Part shown: positions 1 through 9,102 of the stretch, one piece after another | Numbering within the stretch: the stretch's first letter is position 1 | Layout: every line of letters starts with the position of its first letter | DNA from: Desulfuromonadales bacterium | Lineage (GTDB): Bacteria > Desulfobacterota > Desulfuromonadia > Desulfuromonadales > Geopsychrobacteraceae | Assembly: GCA_016931615.1 (NCBI GenBank) | Contig: JAFGEL010000072.1 | Span: 1 to 64,000 of the forward strand | Length of the DNA stretch: 64,000 bases | Direction: 5' to 3' | Program-made: the position numbers and the translations under genes | The notes under the pieces: generated by a model | Told to the model about the DNA's origin: nothing | The model's database searches: none | Seen by the model: only the letters and a program-made list of their open reading frames with translations

Positions 1-20
1 TGAATATGGATTGCCATGAG

Positions 21-67
21 CCCTTTTGGCAAAGCCAAAGGACTCTGACCCCGTCCAGAGGACGGGG
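21..67. repeat. Two adjacent hairpins (TTTGGC-AAA-GCCAAA and CCCCGTCC-AGA-GGACGGGG)
   Basis: Perfect inverted repeats at 25-39 (6 bp arms) and 49-67 (8 bp arms), at the left window edge. Confidence 0.6.
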
Positions 68-434
68 GTTTCTACTTCACACTAAAAGCCTGGGACACAC
101 CTGACTACGAAGCCGACTTTCAAGCTTTAAAACGCAAAGAAAAACAAAAAAATGAAACCCTTTTCAATTTTTTATAAACACTGTTATATTATTTCAGATT
201 AGATTACTAATTTCGTTATTTATATATATTTTCAATATTTTATATTGTTTTATTAGAAAGTGTATCAGATTACCAGACACCTCTGAATATGCTTTTTATA
301 CACCCTTAACAAAAAACCGTATTGACAATTATATAACAGCGTATTACTGTTCCGCCACTGGAGAAAGCCCAATGTATTAGAAGTTGCTAAAATGAACACC
401 TGGTTTAAAATCTACCTGACAGGGTGACAATCAA

Positions 435-1193
435 ATGCCGAGCAGAGATAAAGACTCCTACAACATCAGATCGGTTGAAAATGCTCTGCTGCTGCTCGAA
501 GCCCTGGCGGAAGAAGGAAACAAATGCAGTTTAGCTCAACTCAGTCAGCGGCTGGACATGACCAAAGCCAGTCTGTTTCGCCTTATGGCAACTTTTGAGA
601 ATCACGGCTTTGTCGAACGGGGCCAGCGCTCGGGCGAATACCAACTGGGCATGGCAGCCTATGAAGTCAGCCAGAAACTGCTCTCCAAAATGACCCTGCT
701 GCGCAAAGCGAAACCGGTCATGGCCCAGCTCGTCAGACAATGTGAAGAGACCGTTTATCTGGTGGTACAGCGTGACATGGACGCTTTGTTTCTGGACATC
801 TCGGACAACGACCAGAAGGTCAAGGTCGTTCCGCTGACGAGTCAGCGTTTTCCTCTCGACAGCTGTGCCTCGGGCCGGATTTTTCTGGCCTTTGATGAAA
901 GGAATCAGGATCTGCTGGACAATCGTCCCCACCTCGCCGAGACAATTCAGGCCTGTCGTCAACAGAAATATTGCATCGACCACAACGGCGTCGGCGAAGG
1001 CAGCACCTGCATGGCCGTACCGATTTTTGAGACCGGCGAACGTTTGGTCGGTTGCCTGGCCCTGGTTGCACCGAGTTTTCGCATGAGTGAAGACCGCATT
1101 CGAAAAGAACTATTACCGGCCGTCAAAGCCGCGGGAGAGATGATTTCGGCGCGTCTGGGGTTCAACGCTTACGCGCCGAGAACCATGAGTTAG
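435..1193 (+). CDS. IclR family transcriptional regulator
   Basis: ORF 252 aa; N-terminal winged HTH (SVENALLLLEALAEEG...LSQRLDMTKASLFRLMATFENHGFVER) and IclR effector domain. Confidence 0.9.
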   Translation: MPSRDKDSYNIRSVENALLLLEALAEEGNKCSLAQLSQRLDMTKASLFRLMATFENHGFVERGQRSGEYQLGMAAYEVSQKLLSKMTLLRKAKPVMAQLVRQCEETVYLVVQRDMDALFLDISDNDQKVKVVPLTSQRFPLDSCASGRIFLAFDERNQDLLDNRPHLAETIQACRQQKYCIDHNGVGEGSTCMAVPIFETGERLVGCLALVAPSFRMSEDRIRKELLPAVKAAGEMISARLGFNAYAPRTMS

Positions 1194-1400
1194 GCCGGAA
1201 CGAGACCAGCCGGGCAACCACGGGGGGCCCTTGACCCGGCATCAGTAACCACAGAAGTTTTTTGGGATAAAAACGCAACCGCTTAAATTCTTGAAAGGAG
1301 GAAACATCAGACAGGAAACACTCAGGGCAGAAAGTCGGCCCGAAAGTTCAAACGTTTGGTTTGTGGAGGTAACAAACAATTTCTTGTGAGGAGGTTTTTA

Positions 1401-1655
1401 ATGGACAATCAAGGTCAAGCTTATTGGAAGGCAACTTTGGGACTGATCAGAAATGTTCTGATTGTCTGGTTTGTCGTGTCCTACGGTCTCGGCATCATTT
1501 TCGCCCCGGCGCTGAACAGCATCAGCCTGGGCGGCTACCCCCTGGGATTCTGGTTTGCTCAGCAGGGTTCAATGTATATTTTTGTCGCGCTGATTTTCAT
1601 CTACGCCAAGTTGATGGGAAATATCGACAAAAAATTTGACGTTCACGAAGACTAA
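1401..1655 (+). CDS. DUF4212 domain small membrane subunit of sodium/substrate symporter
   Basis: ATG at 1401 after an AGGAGG-like RBS; YWKATLGLIRN...GFWFAQQGSMYIFVALIFIYAKLM.DKKFDV pattern; directly upstream of an SSS symporter. Confidence 0.85.
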   Translation: MDNQGQAYWKATLGLIRNVLIVWFVVSYGLGIIFAPALNSISLGGYPLGFWFAQQGSMYIFVALIFIYAKLMGNIDKKFDVHED

Positions 1656-1670
1656 GGAGGAGCTACGACT

Positions 1671-3479
1671 ATGGGACTTCAAGCTATGACATACTTCGTC
1701 GTCGGTCTGACCTTTGCCATCTACATTGGCATTGCGATCTGGGCCCGCGCCGGAAGTACAAGTGAATTCTACGCTGCAGGTGGTTCGGTTCACCCGGTTC
1801 TGAACGGTATGGCAACAGGCGCTGACTGGATGTCGGCCGCTTCCTTTATCTCCATGGCCGGTCTGATCGCCAACATGGGTTACGGCGGTTGTCTGTTCCT
1901 GATGGGCTGGACGGGCGGTTACGTTCTGCTGGCCATGCTGCTGGCACCTTACCTGCGCAAGTTCGGTAAGTTCACCGTGCCGCAGTTCTTTTCTGAGCGC
2001 TATTACTCCAACGGTGCCGCTACCGTGGGCGTTATCTGCCTGCTCGCCGCGTCCCTGACCTACATCATCGGTCAGATGACCGGTGTTGGTGTTGCCTTCT
2101 CCCGCTTCCTCGGCGTGTCCAACACCACGGGTGTTATCATCGGTATGGCGATCGTTTTCATGTACGCGGTTTTCGGCGGCATGAAAGGCATCACCTACAC
2201 CCAGGTCGCCCAGTACTGTGTTCTGATTCTGGCTTACACCGTTCCGGCGATCTTCATTTCGATGCAGCTGACCGGCAACCCGCTTCCGCAGCTTGGTCTG
2301 GGCAGCGAATACCTGGACACCGGCCACTCCCTGCTCAACAAGGTTGACCAGGTGGTCACCGAGCTCGGTTTCGCCAAGTACACAACCATGACCCGCGGGA
2401 GCCAGCTCAACGTCTTTGTCTACACCTTCTCGCTGATGATCGGTACCGCCGGTCTGCCCCACGTCATCATGCGCTTCTTCACCGTTCCCAAGGTTCGCGA
2501 CGCTCGTTCCTCCGCCGGTTGGGCGCTGGTTTTCATCGCTATTCTGTACACCACGGCTCCTGCTGTTGCCGCCATGGCCCGCCTGAACCTGCACGCCACG
2601 GTTAACAAGGCGGTCACCCAGCCGCGCGAAACAGCCGACTTCTTTGCTCCGGAAAACAGCATCAAGTATGATGAGCGGCCCGCCTGGATGCAGCGTTGGG
2701 AAGTCACCGGCCTGCTGAAATTCGAAGATAAAAACGGTGACGGCCGGATCCAGTACTACAACGACAAGAACCCGCCGGCTGGTGCTGTGGCTGCGGGATG
2801 GCAAGGCAACGAGCTGAAAGTTAACAACGACATCATGGTTCTCGCTAACCCGGAAATCGCCCTGCTGCCGAACTGGGTTATCGCCCTGGTCGCCGCCGGT
2901 GGCCTGGCCGCTGCGCTCTCGACCGCTGCCGGTCTGCTGCTGGCCATTTCATCCGCAATTTCCCACGACCTGTTAAAAGGGATGTGGATGAAGGACCTGT
3001 CTGAAAGTGGCGAGCTGATGGCTGGTAAAATCGCCATGGCCTGCTCGATCCTGGTCGCCGGTTATCTCGGCCTCAACCCGCCTGACTTCGCCGCCGGTAC
3101 CGTGGCCATCGCTTTCGGTCTGGCTGCCAGCTCAATCTTCCCGGCGTTGATGATGGGTATCTTCAGCAAGACCATGAACAAGCAGGGTGCCATCGCCGGT
3201 ATGCTCTCCGGTCTCGGCATCACCATGATCTACGTGTTCGCTCACAAAGGCATCTTCTTCATCAAGGGCACCGAATTCCTCGGCGTCTTCGGTGGCAAGC
3301 CGAGCTTCTTCTTCGGTATTGAGCCGAACGCCTTCGGTGCAATCGGTGCCGTCGTCAACTTCGCCGTGGCCTTCGCCGTGAAGAACATGACTCCTCCGGT
3401 ACCGGAAGAGATCGCTGCGATGGTCGAGAACGTCCGGACTCCGCGTGGCGCTGGTGCGGTCACTGGTGGCCATCACTAA
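1671..3479 (+). CDS. Sodium:solute symporter family protein (VC_2705-like, acetate/monocarboxylate type)
   Basis: 602 aa multi-TM protein; FYAAGGSVHPVLNGMATGADWMSAASFISMAGLI and GGMKGITYTQVAQYCVL motifs of the SSS family. Confidence 0.9.
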   Translation: MGLQAMTYFVVGLTFAIYIGIAIWARAGSTSEFYAAGGSVHPVLNGMATGADWMSAASFISMAGLIANMGYGGCLFLMGWTGGYVLLAMLLAPYLRKFGKFTVPQFFSERYYSNGAATVGVICLLAASLTYIIGQMTGVGVAFSRFLGVSNTTGVIIGMAIVFMYAVFGGMKGITYTQVAQYCVLILAYTVPAIFISMQLTGNPLPQLGLGSEYLDTGHSLLNKVDQVVTELGFAKYTTMTRGSQLNVFVYTFSLMIGTAGLPHVIMRFFTVPKVRDARSSAGWALVFIAILYTTAPAVAAMARLNLHATVNKAVTQPRETADFFAPENSIKYDERPAWMQRWEVTGLLKFEDKNGDGRIQYYNDKNPPAGAVAAGWQGNELKVNNDIMVLANPEIALLPNWVIALVAAGGLAAALSTAAGLLLAISSAISHDLLKGMWMKDLSESGELMAGKIAMACSILVAGYLGLNPPDFAAGTVAIAFGLAASSIFPALMMGIFSKTMNKQGAIAGMLSGLGITMIYVFAHKGIFFIKGTEFLGVFGGKPSFFFGIEPNAFGAIGAVVNFAVAFAVKNMTPPVPEEIAAMVENVRTPRGAGAVTGGHH

Positions 3480-3520
3480 CAGTCCTTAGTTCAATGTGAT
3501 CAGTTTTGACTGATCAATTA

Positions 3521-3550
3521 CCCCGCCGGCTCGGCCGGCGGGGTTTTTTT
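3521..3550 (+). terminator. Rho-independent terminator after symporter gene
   Basis: CCCCGCCGGC-TCG-GCCGGCGGGG followed by TTTTTTT. Confidence 0.9.
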
Positions 3551-3639
3551 ATAAAAATTTACTTGCAGTGCAGTACCGGCTTGGGTAAAAAGGCAAACCT
3601 GCTGTTCAAATGATTGACCGCAACACGAAGGAGTCACCA

Positions 3640-4038
3640 ATGGCGTTTGATGTCAGTATCTTACTCACCTGGATTTTATTTCTGGCCCTGTTCCCCATGG
3701 CGTTTTTCTGGCTCAGAAGAGCCTGGCGGATCTTCATCAAAAAGAATTATTCGGAAGTTGCCACCAAGAAAGGCCTGCCTCCGGCAAATCCCAAAAAATG
3801 GGCACCGGTCGTAGGCTTACTCAATCTTATCTGCGGTGCCGTCGCAACCTGGATTATTCTCGGGATCCTGCTTTGGGGATTTGCCGGCATCAACCTATTT
3901 GGTGGCGTTCCCGACTTCAAAACCTGGAATGCCTACGGCGGGATGACCATCGTCGGCAAAATTATGGCCGACATCATCATCCGCTTTCAGGCTCATCCCA
4001 TCACTTTCGGTCGTAAGAAAAATACCGCTTCGGAATAA
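3640..4038 (+). CDS. Small conserved membrane protein, unknown function
   Basis: ATG at 3640 after AAGGAG RBS; two to three hydrophobic segments; the ORF track extends upstream to 3610. Confidence 0.7.
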   Translation: MAFDVSILLTWILFLALFPMAFFWLRRAWRIFIKKNYSEVATKKGLPPANPKKWAPVVGLLNLICGAVATWIILGILLWGFAGINLFGGVPDFKTWNAYGGMTIVGKIMADIIIRFQAHPITFGRKKNTASE

Positions 4039-4195
4039 TCCTGCGAGCCGGGGAATCCGGCCAGGCCACTTGATATCTTCCATTATCCACCATACTTGTG
4101 ATATCCTGCGCATATTGTGGATCAAGGCTTCCTAGCGGAGGCCTTTTTCGTTGAAGCTTAAGAATATCAATATCGTCATACAGGGATATATCACT

Positions 4196-6109
4196 ATGGG
4201 GCTCATCAAAACCTTACACGACACCGAACCTTTCAACCAGTTATCAGAAGAGGTTTTTGAGCAGCTGAACCAGGCCGCGGTGATCAAAAAGTTCCCACCG
4301 CAGATCCACATTTTCAATCAGCACGATGAGCCGACCGGCTATCTGTATGTCATCAAATCGGGTCTTGTCGAAATCACCGTACTGACCCCGGGCGGGGTTG
4401 AGATGATTGTCGATTACCGTAAGGCGGGTTCATTTTTTGGCGGAACCCCGGTTTTTACCGAGGGGGGGTATACGGCCGGAGCGCGTACCGCCAAGGAAAC
4501 AGAGTGCTACCTGATCCCCAAAGAGATACTGGTCAAGACGGCGGAGAACTATCCGCATATCACTGAGTTTTTCAACAAGGCCGTCTATTCGCGCATCCGC
4601 AATCTCTATTCGGGCATGGTCAGCGATCACGCCCAGAACGCCCTGACCCAGATGGAGGCGTATCCGTTTAAAAAGCGCCTCTCGGAAATCATGTCCACAC
4701 CGGTTGAAACCTGCACCCCCGATTCTCCCGTTCGGGATATTGCCCGGCGCATGACCCAGCGCGGGATCGGTGCTATGCTGGTCTGTGATCAGCACAATCA
4801 ACTGCAGGGGATCGTTACCGAGCGTGACCTGGTGACCAAGATTCTGGCCCGCGAAACTGCCGACTGCAAAACTTCCCTGGCCCGCGAGGTGATGACCCCC
4901 CACCCCTACACCATGGCTCCCGATACCTTCATGTACGAAGCCACGACCTTCATGATGGGACACAAGATCAAGCACATGCCGATTCTTGACCACGATGAGA
5001 TCGTCGGCATCGTCACCATGCAGGATCTGATGAAGTATCGCAGCCAGAAATCGATGTTGCTGGTCGGCAGTGTCAACAAGGCCCGCACGGTCGAAGACCT
5101 GATCAGTGCCAGGGCCGAGGTGGTCAAGGTCGCGCGGGCCCTGATGAGCGAGACCCGTTCACATGTCGAAACCATGGAGATTATTTCCTATATTCACCAC
5201 CGGATCATTCGACGCTGTTATGAAATCGTTTTCGATGAAATGAAGCGCCAGGGGAAAACTCCCCCCGACATCAAATTCTGTTTCATCATCATGGGCAGTG
5301 GTGGACGCAAGGAGATGTTACTCGGACCGGACCAGGACAACGGCTTCATCTACGAAAATTTTGCCGATGACAAAGTGGCCGAAGTCGATGCTTTCTTTAT
5401 ACCCTTTGCCGAAAGACTGGTCACCGCTTTGGCACGCATCGGTTATCCTCGCTGCAAAGGCAACGTCATGGTCAGCAATCCGCTGTGGCGCGGCCGCCTG
5501 GACGAGTGGAAGGCGCGCATTTCCGACTGGATCAAGGTTCCCGAACCGCAGAAAGTGCGCTATTCGTCGATATTCTTCGATTTCATGCCGATTGCCGGTG
5601 AGGCTTCGCTCTGTCAGGATCTGCGTGACATCGTTCATCTGCAGATCAAGGAGCACCCGATTTTTCTCTATCACATGATGGAGCTCGACTTTAAGCACAA
5701 GGTCCCCTTAAGCCTGATCGGGCGCTTCACCCTGAGCCGTGAAAAAGAGCACAAGGGAACTCTGTCCCTCAAGCAGGCCGGTAGTATTTTTATTGTCGAC
5801 TGTGTCAGGATGTTCCTTCTCGAGCAGCAGATCGATGCGACAACCACCACGGAACGCCTGGATCAGCTGGTGAAGCTGAGAATCTTCAACCAGGAGACGG
5901 CGGAACATATCAAGGCCGCTTTTGAAGCTTTTACCTTTTTACGTCTGCGTAACGAAATCACCTTGATTGATCAGGGGAAATTCCCATCCCACTATCTTGA
6001 TCCCTATAGTCTGAGCAAAAACGAACAGGATCTGCTGAAAGAGGCGTTCCGCGTGGCCAGCAAGCTTCAGGATTCGACGAAAAGACACTTTTCTAAACTC
6101 GTGTCATGA
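4196..6109 (+). CDS. Cyclic-nucleotide-binding / CBS-pair / DUF294 putative nucleotidyltransferase
   Basis: cNMP-like N-terminus (LYVIKSGLVEIT), two CBS repeats (IGAMLVCD...GIVTERDLVTKIL; HMPILDHDEIVGIVTMQDLM), nucleotidyltransferase motif (MGSGGRKEMLLGPDQDNGFIYE). Start set at an internal ATG. Confidence 0.88.
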   Translation: MGLIKTLHDTEPFNQLSEEVFEQLNQAAVIKKFPPQIHIFNQHDEPTGYLYVIKSGLVEITVLTPGGVEMIVDYRKAGSFFGGTPVFTEGGYTAGARTAKETECYLIPKEILVKTAENYPHITEFFNKAVYSRIRNLYSGMVSDHAQNALTQMEAYPFKKRLSEIMSTPVETCTPDSPVRDIARRMTQRGIGAMLVCDQHNQLQGIVTERDLVTKILARETADCKTSLAREVMTPHPYTMAPDTFMYEATTFMMGHKIKHMPILDHDEIVGIVTMQDLMKYRSQKSMLLVGSVNKARTVEDLISARAEVVKVARALMSETRSHVETMEIISYIHHRIIRRCYEIVFDEMKRQGKTPPDIKFCFIIMGSGGRKEMLLGPDQDNGFIYENFADDKVAEVDAFFIPFAERLVTALARIGYPRCKGNVMVSNPLWRGRLDEWKARISDWIKVPEPQKVRYSSIFFDFMPIAGEASLCQDLRDIVHLQIKEHPIFLYHMMELDFKHKVPLSLIGRFTLSREKEHKGTLSLKQAGSIFIVDCVRMFLLEQQIDATTTTERLDQLVKLRIFNQETAEHIKAAFEAFTFLRLRNEITLIDQGKFPSHYLDPYSLSKNEQDLLKEAFRVASKLQDSTKRHFSKLVS

Positions 6110-6321
6110 TGCTGCGGCGGTCAGCAGCCTGGAAAATAATAGAACGCCGAAAAAACAGAAAAGGCGATAAAGTCCCTTTAGATCGGTCTATTTACGTTCG
6201 CCCGGTTAATTATTCATTGCTAAAATCATATTCATGGATAAAATAAGGACGTATTACAACTCTGAGAATCGGGGCATTTCTTAGCCTGTCATGTACCGGT
6301 AAAAGACCAGACGGAGTTCAC

Positions 6322-6582
6322 ATGGATCGCCAACAGGAACTGCAGACCTACTGGAAGCACAATGTCAGGTATATCGCCGTTCTGTTATGTATCTGGTTTG
6401 TCGTCTCCTACCTCTGCGGCATCATTTTCGTTGATCAGCTCGACAGGTTCAAGCTGGTCGGTTTCCCCGTCGGGTTCTGGTTTGCCAACCAGGGGGCTGA
6501 AATTACTTTCTGCCTGCTGATTATCGTCTATGTTATCCTGATGAATCGACTTGATCGGAAGTTCAATGTTTTTGAGGACTGA
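6322..6582 (+). CDS. DUF4212 domain small symporter subunit (second copy)
   Basis: YWKHNVRYIAVLLCIWFVVSYLCGIIF...GFWFANQGAEITFCLLIIVYV...DRKFNVFED; paralogous to 1401-1655. Confidence 0.85.
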   Translation: MDRQQELQTYWKHNVRYIAVLLCIWFVVSYLCGIIFVDQLDRFKLVGFPVGFWFANQGAEITFCLLIIVYVILMNRLDRKFNVFED

Positions 6583-6612
6583 TCCAGACATCAGCCAGAG
6601 GGCCTTCCTGCC

Positions 6613-8442
6613 ATGAGCATTACAACCTGGACCTGGGTTCTCATCGGCATCACCTTCACCATCTACATTCTTGTCGCGATCCGCGCCAGGGCCCTGTCGA
6701 CCGGCGCGTTTTACGCGGCTGAGCGCACCATTCACCCGGTCATGAACGGCATGGCAACCGGGGCGGACTGGATGTCAGCTGCGTCATTTATTTCCATGGC
6801 GGGACTGATTTCCTTCATGGGCCGGGACGGCTCCATGTATCTGATGGGCTGGACGGGCGGTTACGTGCTGCTGGCGATGCTTCTCGCTCCTTACCTGCGG
6901 AAATACGGCAAGTTCACGGTCCCGGAATTCATCGGTGATCGTTACTACTCACAGAGTGCTCGAATCATCTCGCTCGTCTGTGCCATTTTTGTGTCCTTTA
7001 CCTACGTTGCCGGTCAGATGCGTGGGGTCGGCGTGGTTTTTTCGCGTTTTCTCAATGTTCCCATCAACACCGGCGTGGTCATCGGCATGTGCATCGTCTT
7101 CTTCTATGCCGTGCTCGGAGGAATGAAAGGCATCACCTACACTCAGGTCGCCCAGTATTGCGTGCTGATTGTGGCCTACATGATCCCGGCCATCTATATT
7201 TCGATCATGCTCACCGGCAACCCGATTCCGGCATTCGGATTCGGCAGCTCCATCAGTCCCAATGGCGCAGAGATCCTTCAGGACAGTTCAGTTCAGGGAA
7301 AATACCTGCTCGATGTGCTCAACGGCATCCATCAGGACCTGGGCTTCAGTGAATACACCTCTGGAGTGCGACCAAAAATCGATATCTTTTTCATCGTTCT
7401 TGCGCTGATGGTCGGCACCGCCGGTTTACCCCATGTCATCATCCGCTTTTTCACCGTGCCGAAAATCCGTGATGCCCGGGCTTCGGCCGGCTGGGCCCTG
7501 ATTTTTATCGTTCTGCTCTATACCGCAGCCCCGGCTGTCGCGGCCTTTGCACGCACCAATTTCATCAAGACAGTGCACAACATTCACTACAGCGACGCCC
7601 CCCAGTGGTTCAAAAACTGGGAATCGACAGGTCTTATCGCCTGGGTGGACAAGAATGATGACGGGATCATGCAATACGGCCCCGGCAAGGTCTTTGCCGG
7701 CAAACCGAAATATACCGGCACCACCGGCCACTTCGGACAGTCGATGGTTTCCAATATTATCGAATCCAGCCCCAATGAAATCTATGTTGACCAGGATATT
7801 ATGGTTCTGGCCAACCCGGAAATCGCCCGGCTTCCCAACTGGGTCGTTGCCCTGGTTGCCGCGGGGGGCCTGGCTGCAGCACTGTCGACCGCTGCCGGAC
7901 TGTTACTGGTCATCTCCTCTTCGATTTCGCACGATCTGATGAAGGGCGTGCTGATGCCGAGCATGTCGGAAAAAGGGGAACTGCTCTGGGCACGGTGTGG
8001 CGCTGCGGGTGCGGTTGTCGTGGCCGGGCTGCTGGGGATTTTCCCTCCGGGTTTTGTCGCTCAGGTCGTCGCTTTTGCTTTCGGTCTCGCTGCTGCCTCG
8101 TTCTTCCCGGCCATCATCATGGGAATTTTCAACAAAAAAACCAATGTTTACGGGGCTATGACCGGCATGATCACCGGGATCGGGTTCACAACAGCCTATA
8201 TCGTTTACTTCAAATTCATCAATCCGGGTGCAAACCGTCCGGAAAACTGGTGGCTTGGAATCTCGCCGGAAGGAATCGGCACCGTGGGCATGATTCTCAA
8301 TTTCACCATCATGTCGATCGTCTCCAAACTGACCCCGGAACCGCCCCAGGAAATCCAGCAGCTGGTGGAGCAGCTCCGCTATCCGGTAGAAAGAACCCGG
8401 GGAGAAACCGCGATTTCAACAAAAGCGCGCACGCCTTACTGA
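6613..8442 (+). CDS. Sodium:solute symporter family protein (second copy)
   Basis: 609 aa; strongly similar by eye to 1671-3479 (IHPVMNGMATGADWMSAASFISMAGLISFMG). Confidence 0.9.
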   Translation: MSITTWTWVLIGITFTIYILVAIRARALSTGAFYAAERTIHPVMNGMATGADWMSAASFISMAGLISFMGRDGSMYLMGWTGGYVLLAMLLAPYLRKYGKFTVPEFIGDRYYSQSARIISLVCAIFVSFTYVAGQMRGVGVVFSRFLNVPINTGVVIGMCIVFFYAVLGGMKGITYTQVAQYCVLIVAYMIPAIYISIMLTGNPIPAFGFGSSISPNGAEILQDSSVQGKYLLDVLNGIHQDLGFSEYTSGVRPKIDIFFIVLALMVGTAGLPHVIIRFFTVPKIRDARASAGWALIFIVLLYTAAPAVAAFARTNFIKTVHNIHYSDAPQWFKNWESTGLIAWVDKNDDGIMQYGPGKVFAGKPKYTGTTGHFGQSMVSNIIESSPNEIYVDQDIMVLANPEIARLPNWVVALVAAGGLAAALSTAAGLLLVISSSISHDLMKGVLMPSMSEKGELLWARCGAAGAVVVAGLLGIFPPGFVAQVVAFAFGLAAASFFPAIIMGIFNKKTNVYGAMTGMITGIGFTTAYIVYFKFINPGANRPENWWLGISPEGIGTVGMILNFTIMSIVSKLTPEPPQEIQQLVEQLRYPVERTRGETAISTKARTPY

Positions 8443-8462
8443 TAAATATCGGCCGTTAAGGA

Positions 8463-8499
8463 AAAAAGCCCTCGAAATCAACATTTCGAGGGCTTTTTA
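8463..8499. terminator. Bidirectional rho-independent terminator between convergent genes
   Basis: AAAAAGCCCTCGAAAT-CAAC-ATTTCGAGGGCTTTTT. Confidence 0.9.
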
Positions 8500-8519
8500 T
8501 TGGTTTATTTGAGGTGGGT

Positions 8520-9011
8520 TTACGGCTTTTGTGGGGGAACGATGACAACCGTTCGATGGGACTTGCGCAGAATCTTTTCAGCGACACTGCCCAAGAAAGC
8601 ATAATGCAGTTTTCCCTTACTGTGGCTGCCGAGCACAATCATATCGACATCAAGGCGATCGGCTACACTCAGGATCATCGGGGCTGGATCACCATGATGA
8701 ACTTCCACCAGAGGCGGATGCTTGACCTCTTCCTCAATCAACTCGGCTTCCTGGGTAATGATCTTGTGCAACTGTTCCTTGGTCTGTGCGGCAAGCTCCG
8801 CTTCATTGGTCGCATTGAGTTGCGCCAACTTGTCTGCGCCCATAGTCAGGGCCACCATATTCAGCACCGAGGGATCAACCGTCGGCATGACATGTAGAAC
8901 ATGGACCTGGGCGTGGAATTTACACGCCAGCTCCAAAGCATAGCGAATAACCCTGGCAGAATCCTGACTTAAATCTTTAGCAACAAGAATATTCTTGATC
9001 TGAAATCCCAT
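8520..9011 (-). CDS. Universal stress protein UspA family
   Basis: MGFQIKNILVAKDLSQDSARVIRYALELACKF...DMIVLGSHSKGKLHYAFLGSVAEKILRKSHRTVVIV. Confidence 0.92.
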   Translation of the reverse strand: MGFQIKNILVAKDLSQDSARVIRYALELACKFHAQVHVLHVMPTVDPSVLNMVALTMGADKLAQLNATNEAELAAQTKEQLHKIITQEAELIEEEVKHPPLVEVHHGDPAPMILSVADRLDVDMIVLGSHSKGKLHYAFLGSVAEKILRKSHRTVVIVPPQKP

Positions 9012-9102
9012 AACGGCCTCCTGTCTGGTCTGGCAATCCTGACATTGACGACATAACAAGTATAGCAGCTAAATACCGACGCACGACTTCAACATGAAAA
9101 CA

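Noticed and set aside
1569-2804. 411-aa antisense ORF
   Set aside because: Lies opposite a clearly recognisable SSS symporter gene. The low-complexity His/Gly/Asp/Gln-rich translation is typical of shadow ORFs.
4430-4993. 187-aa minus-strand ORF
   Set aside because: Shadow ORF opposite the CBS/DUF294 gene.
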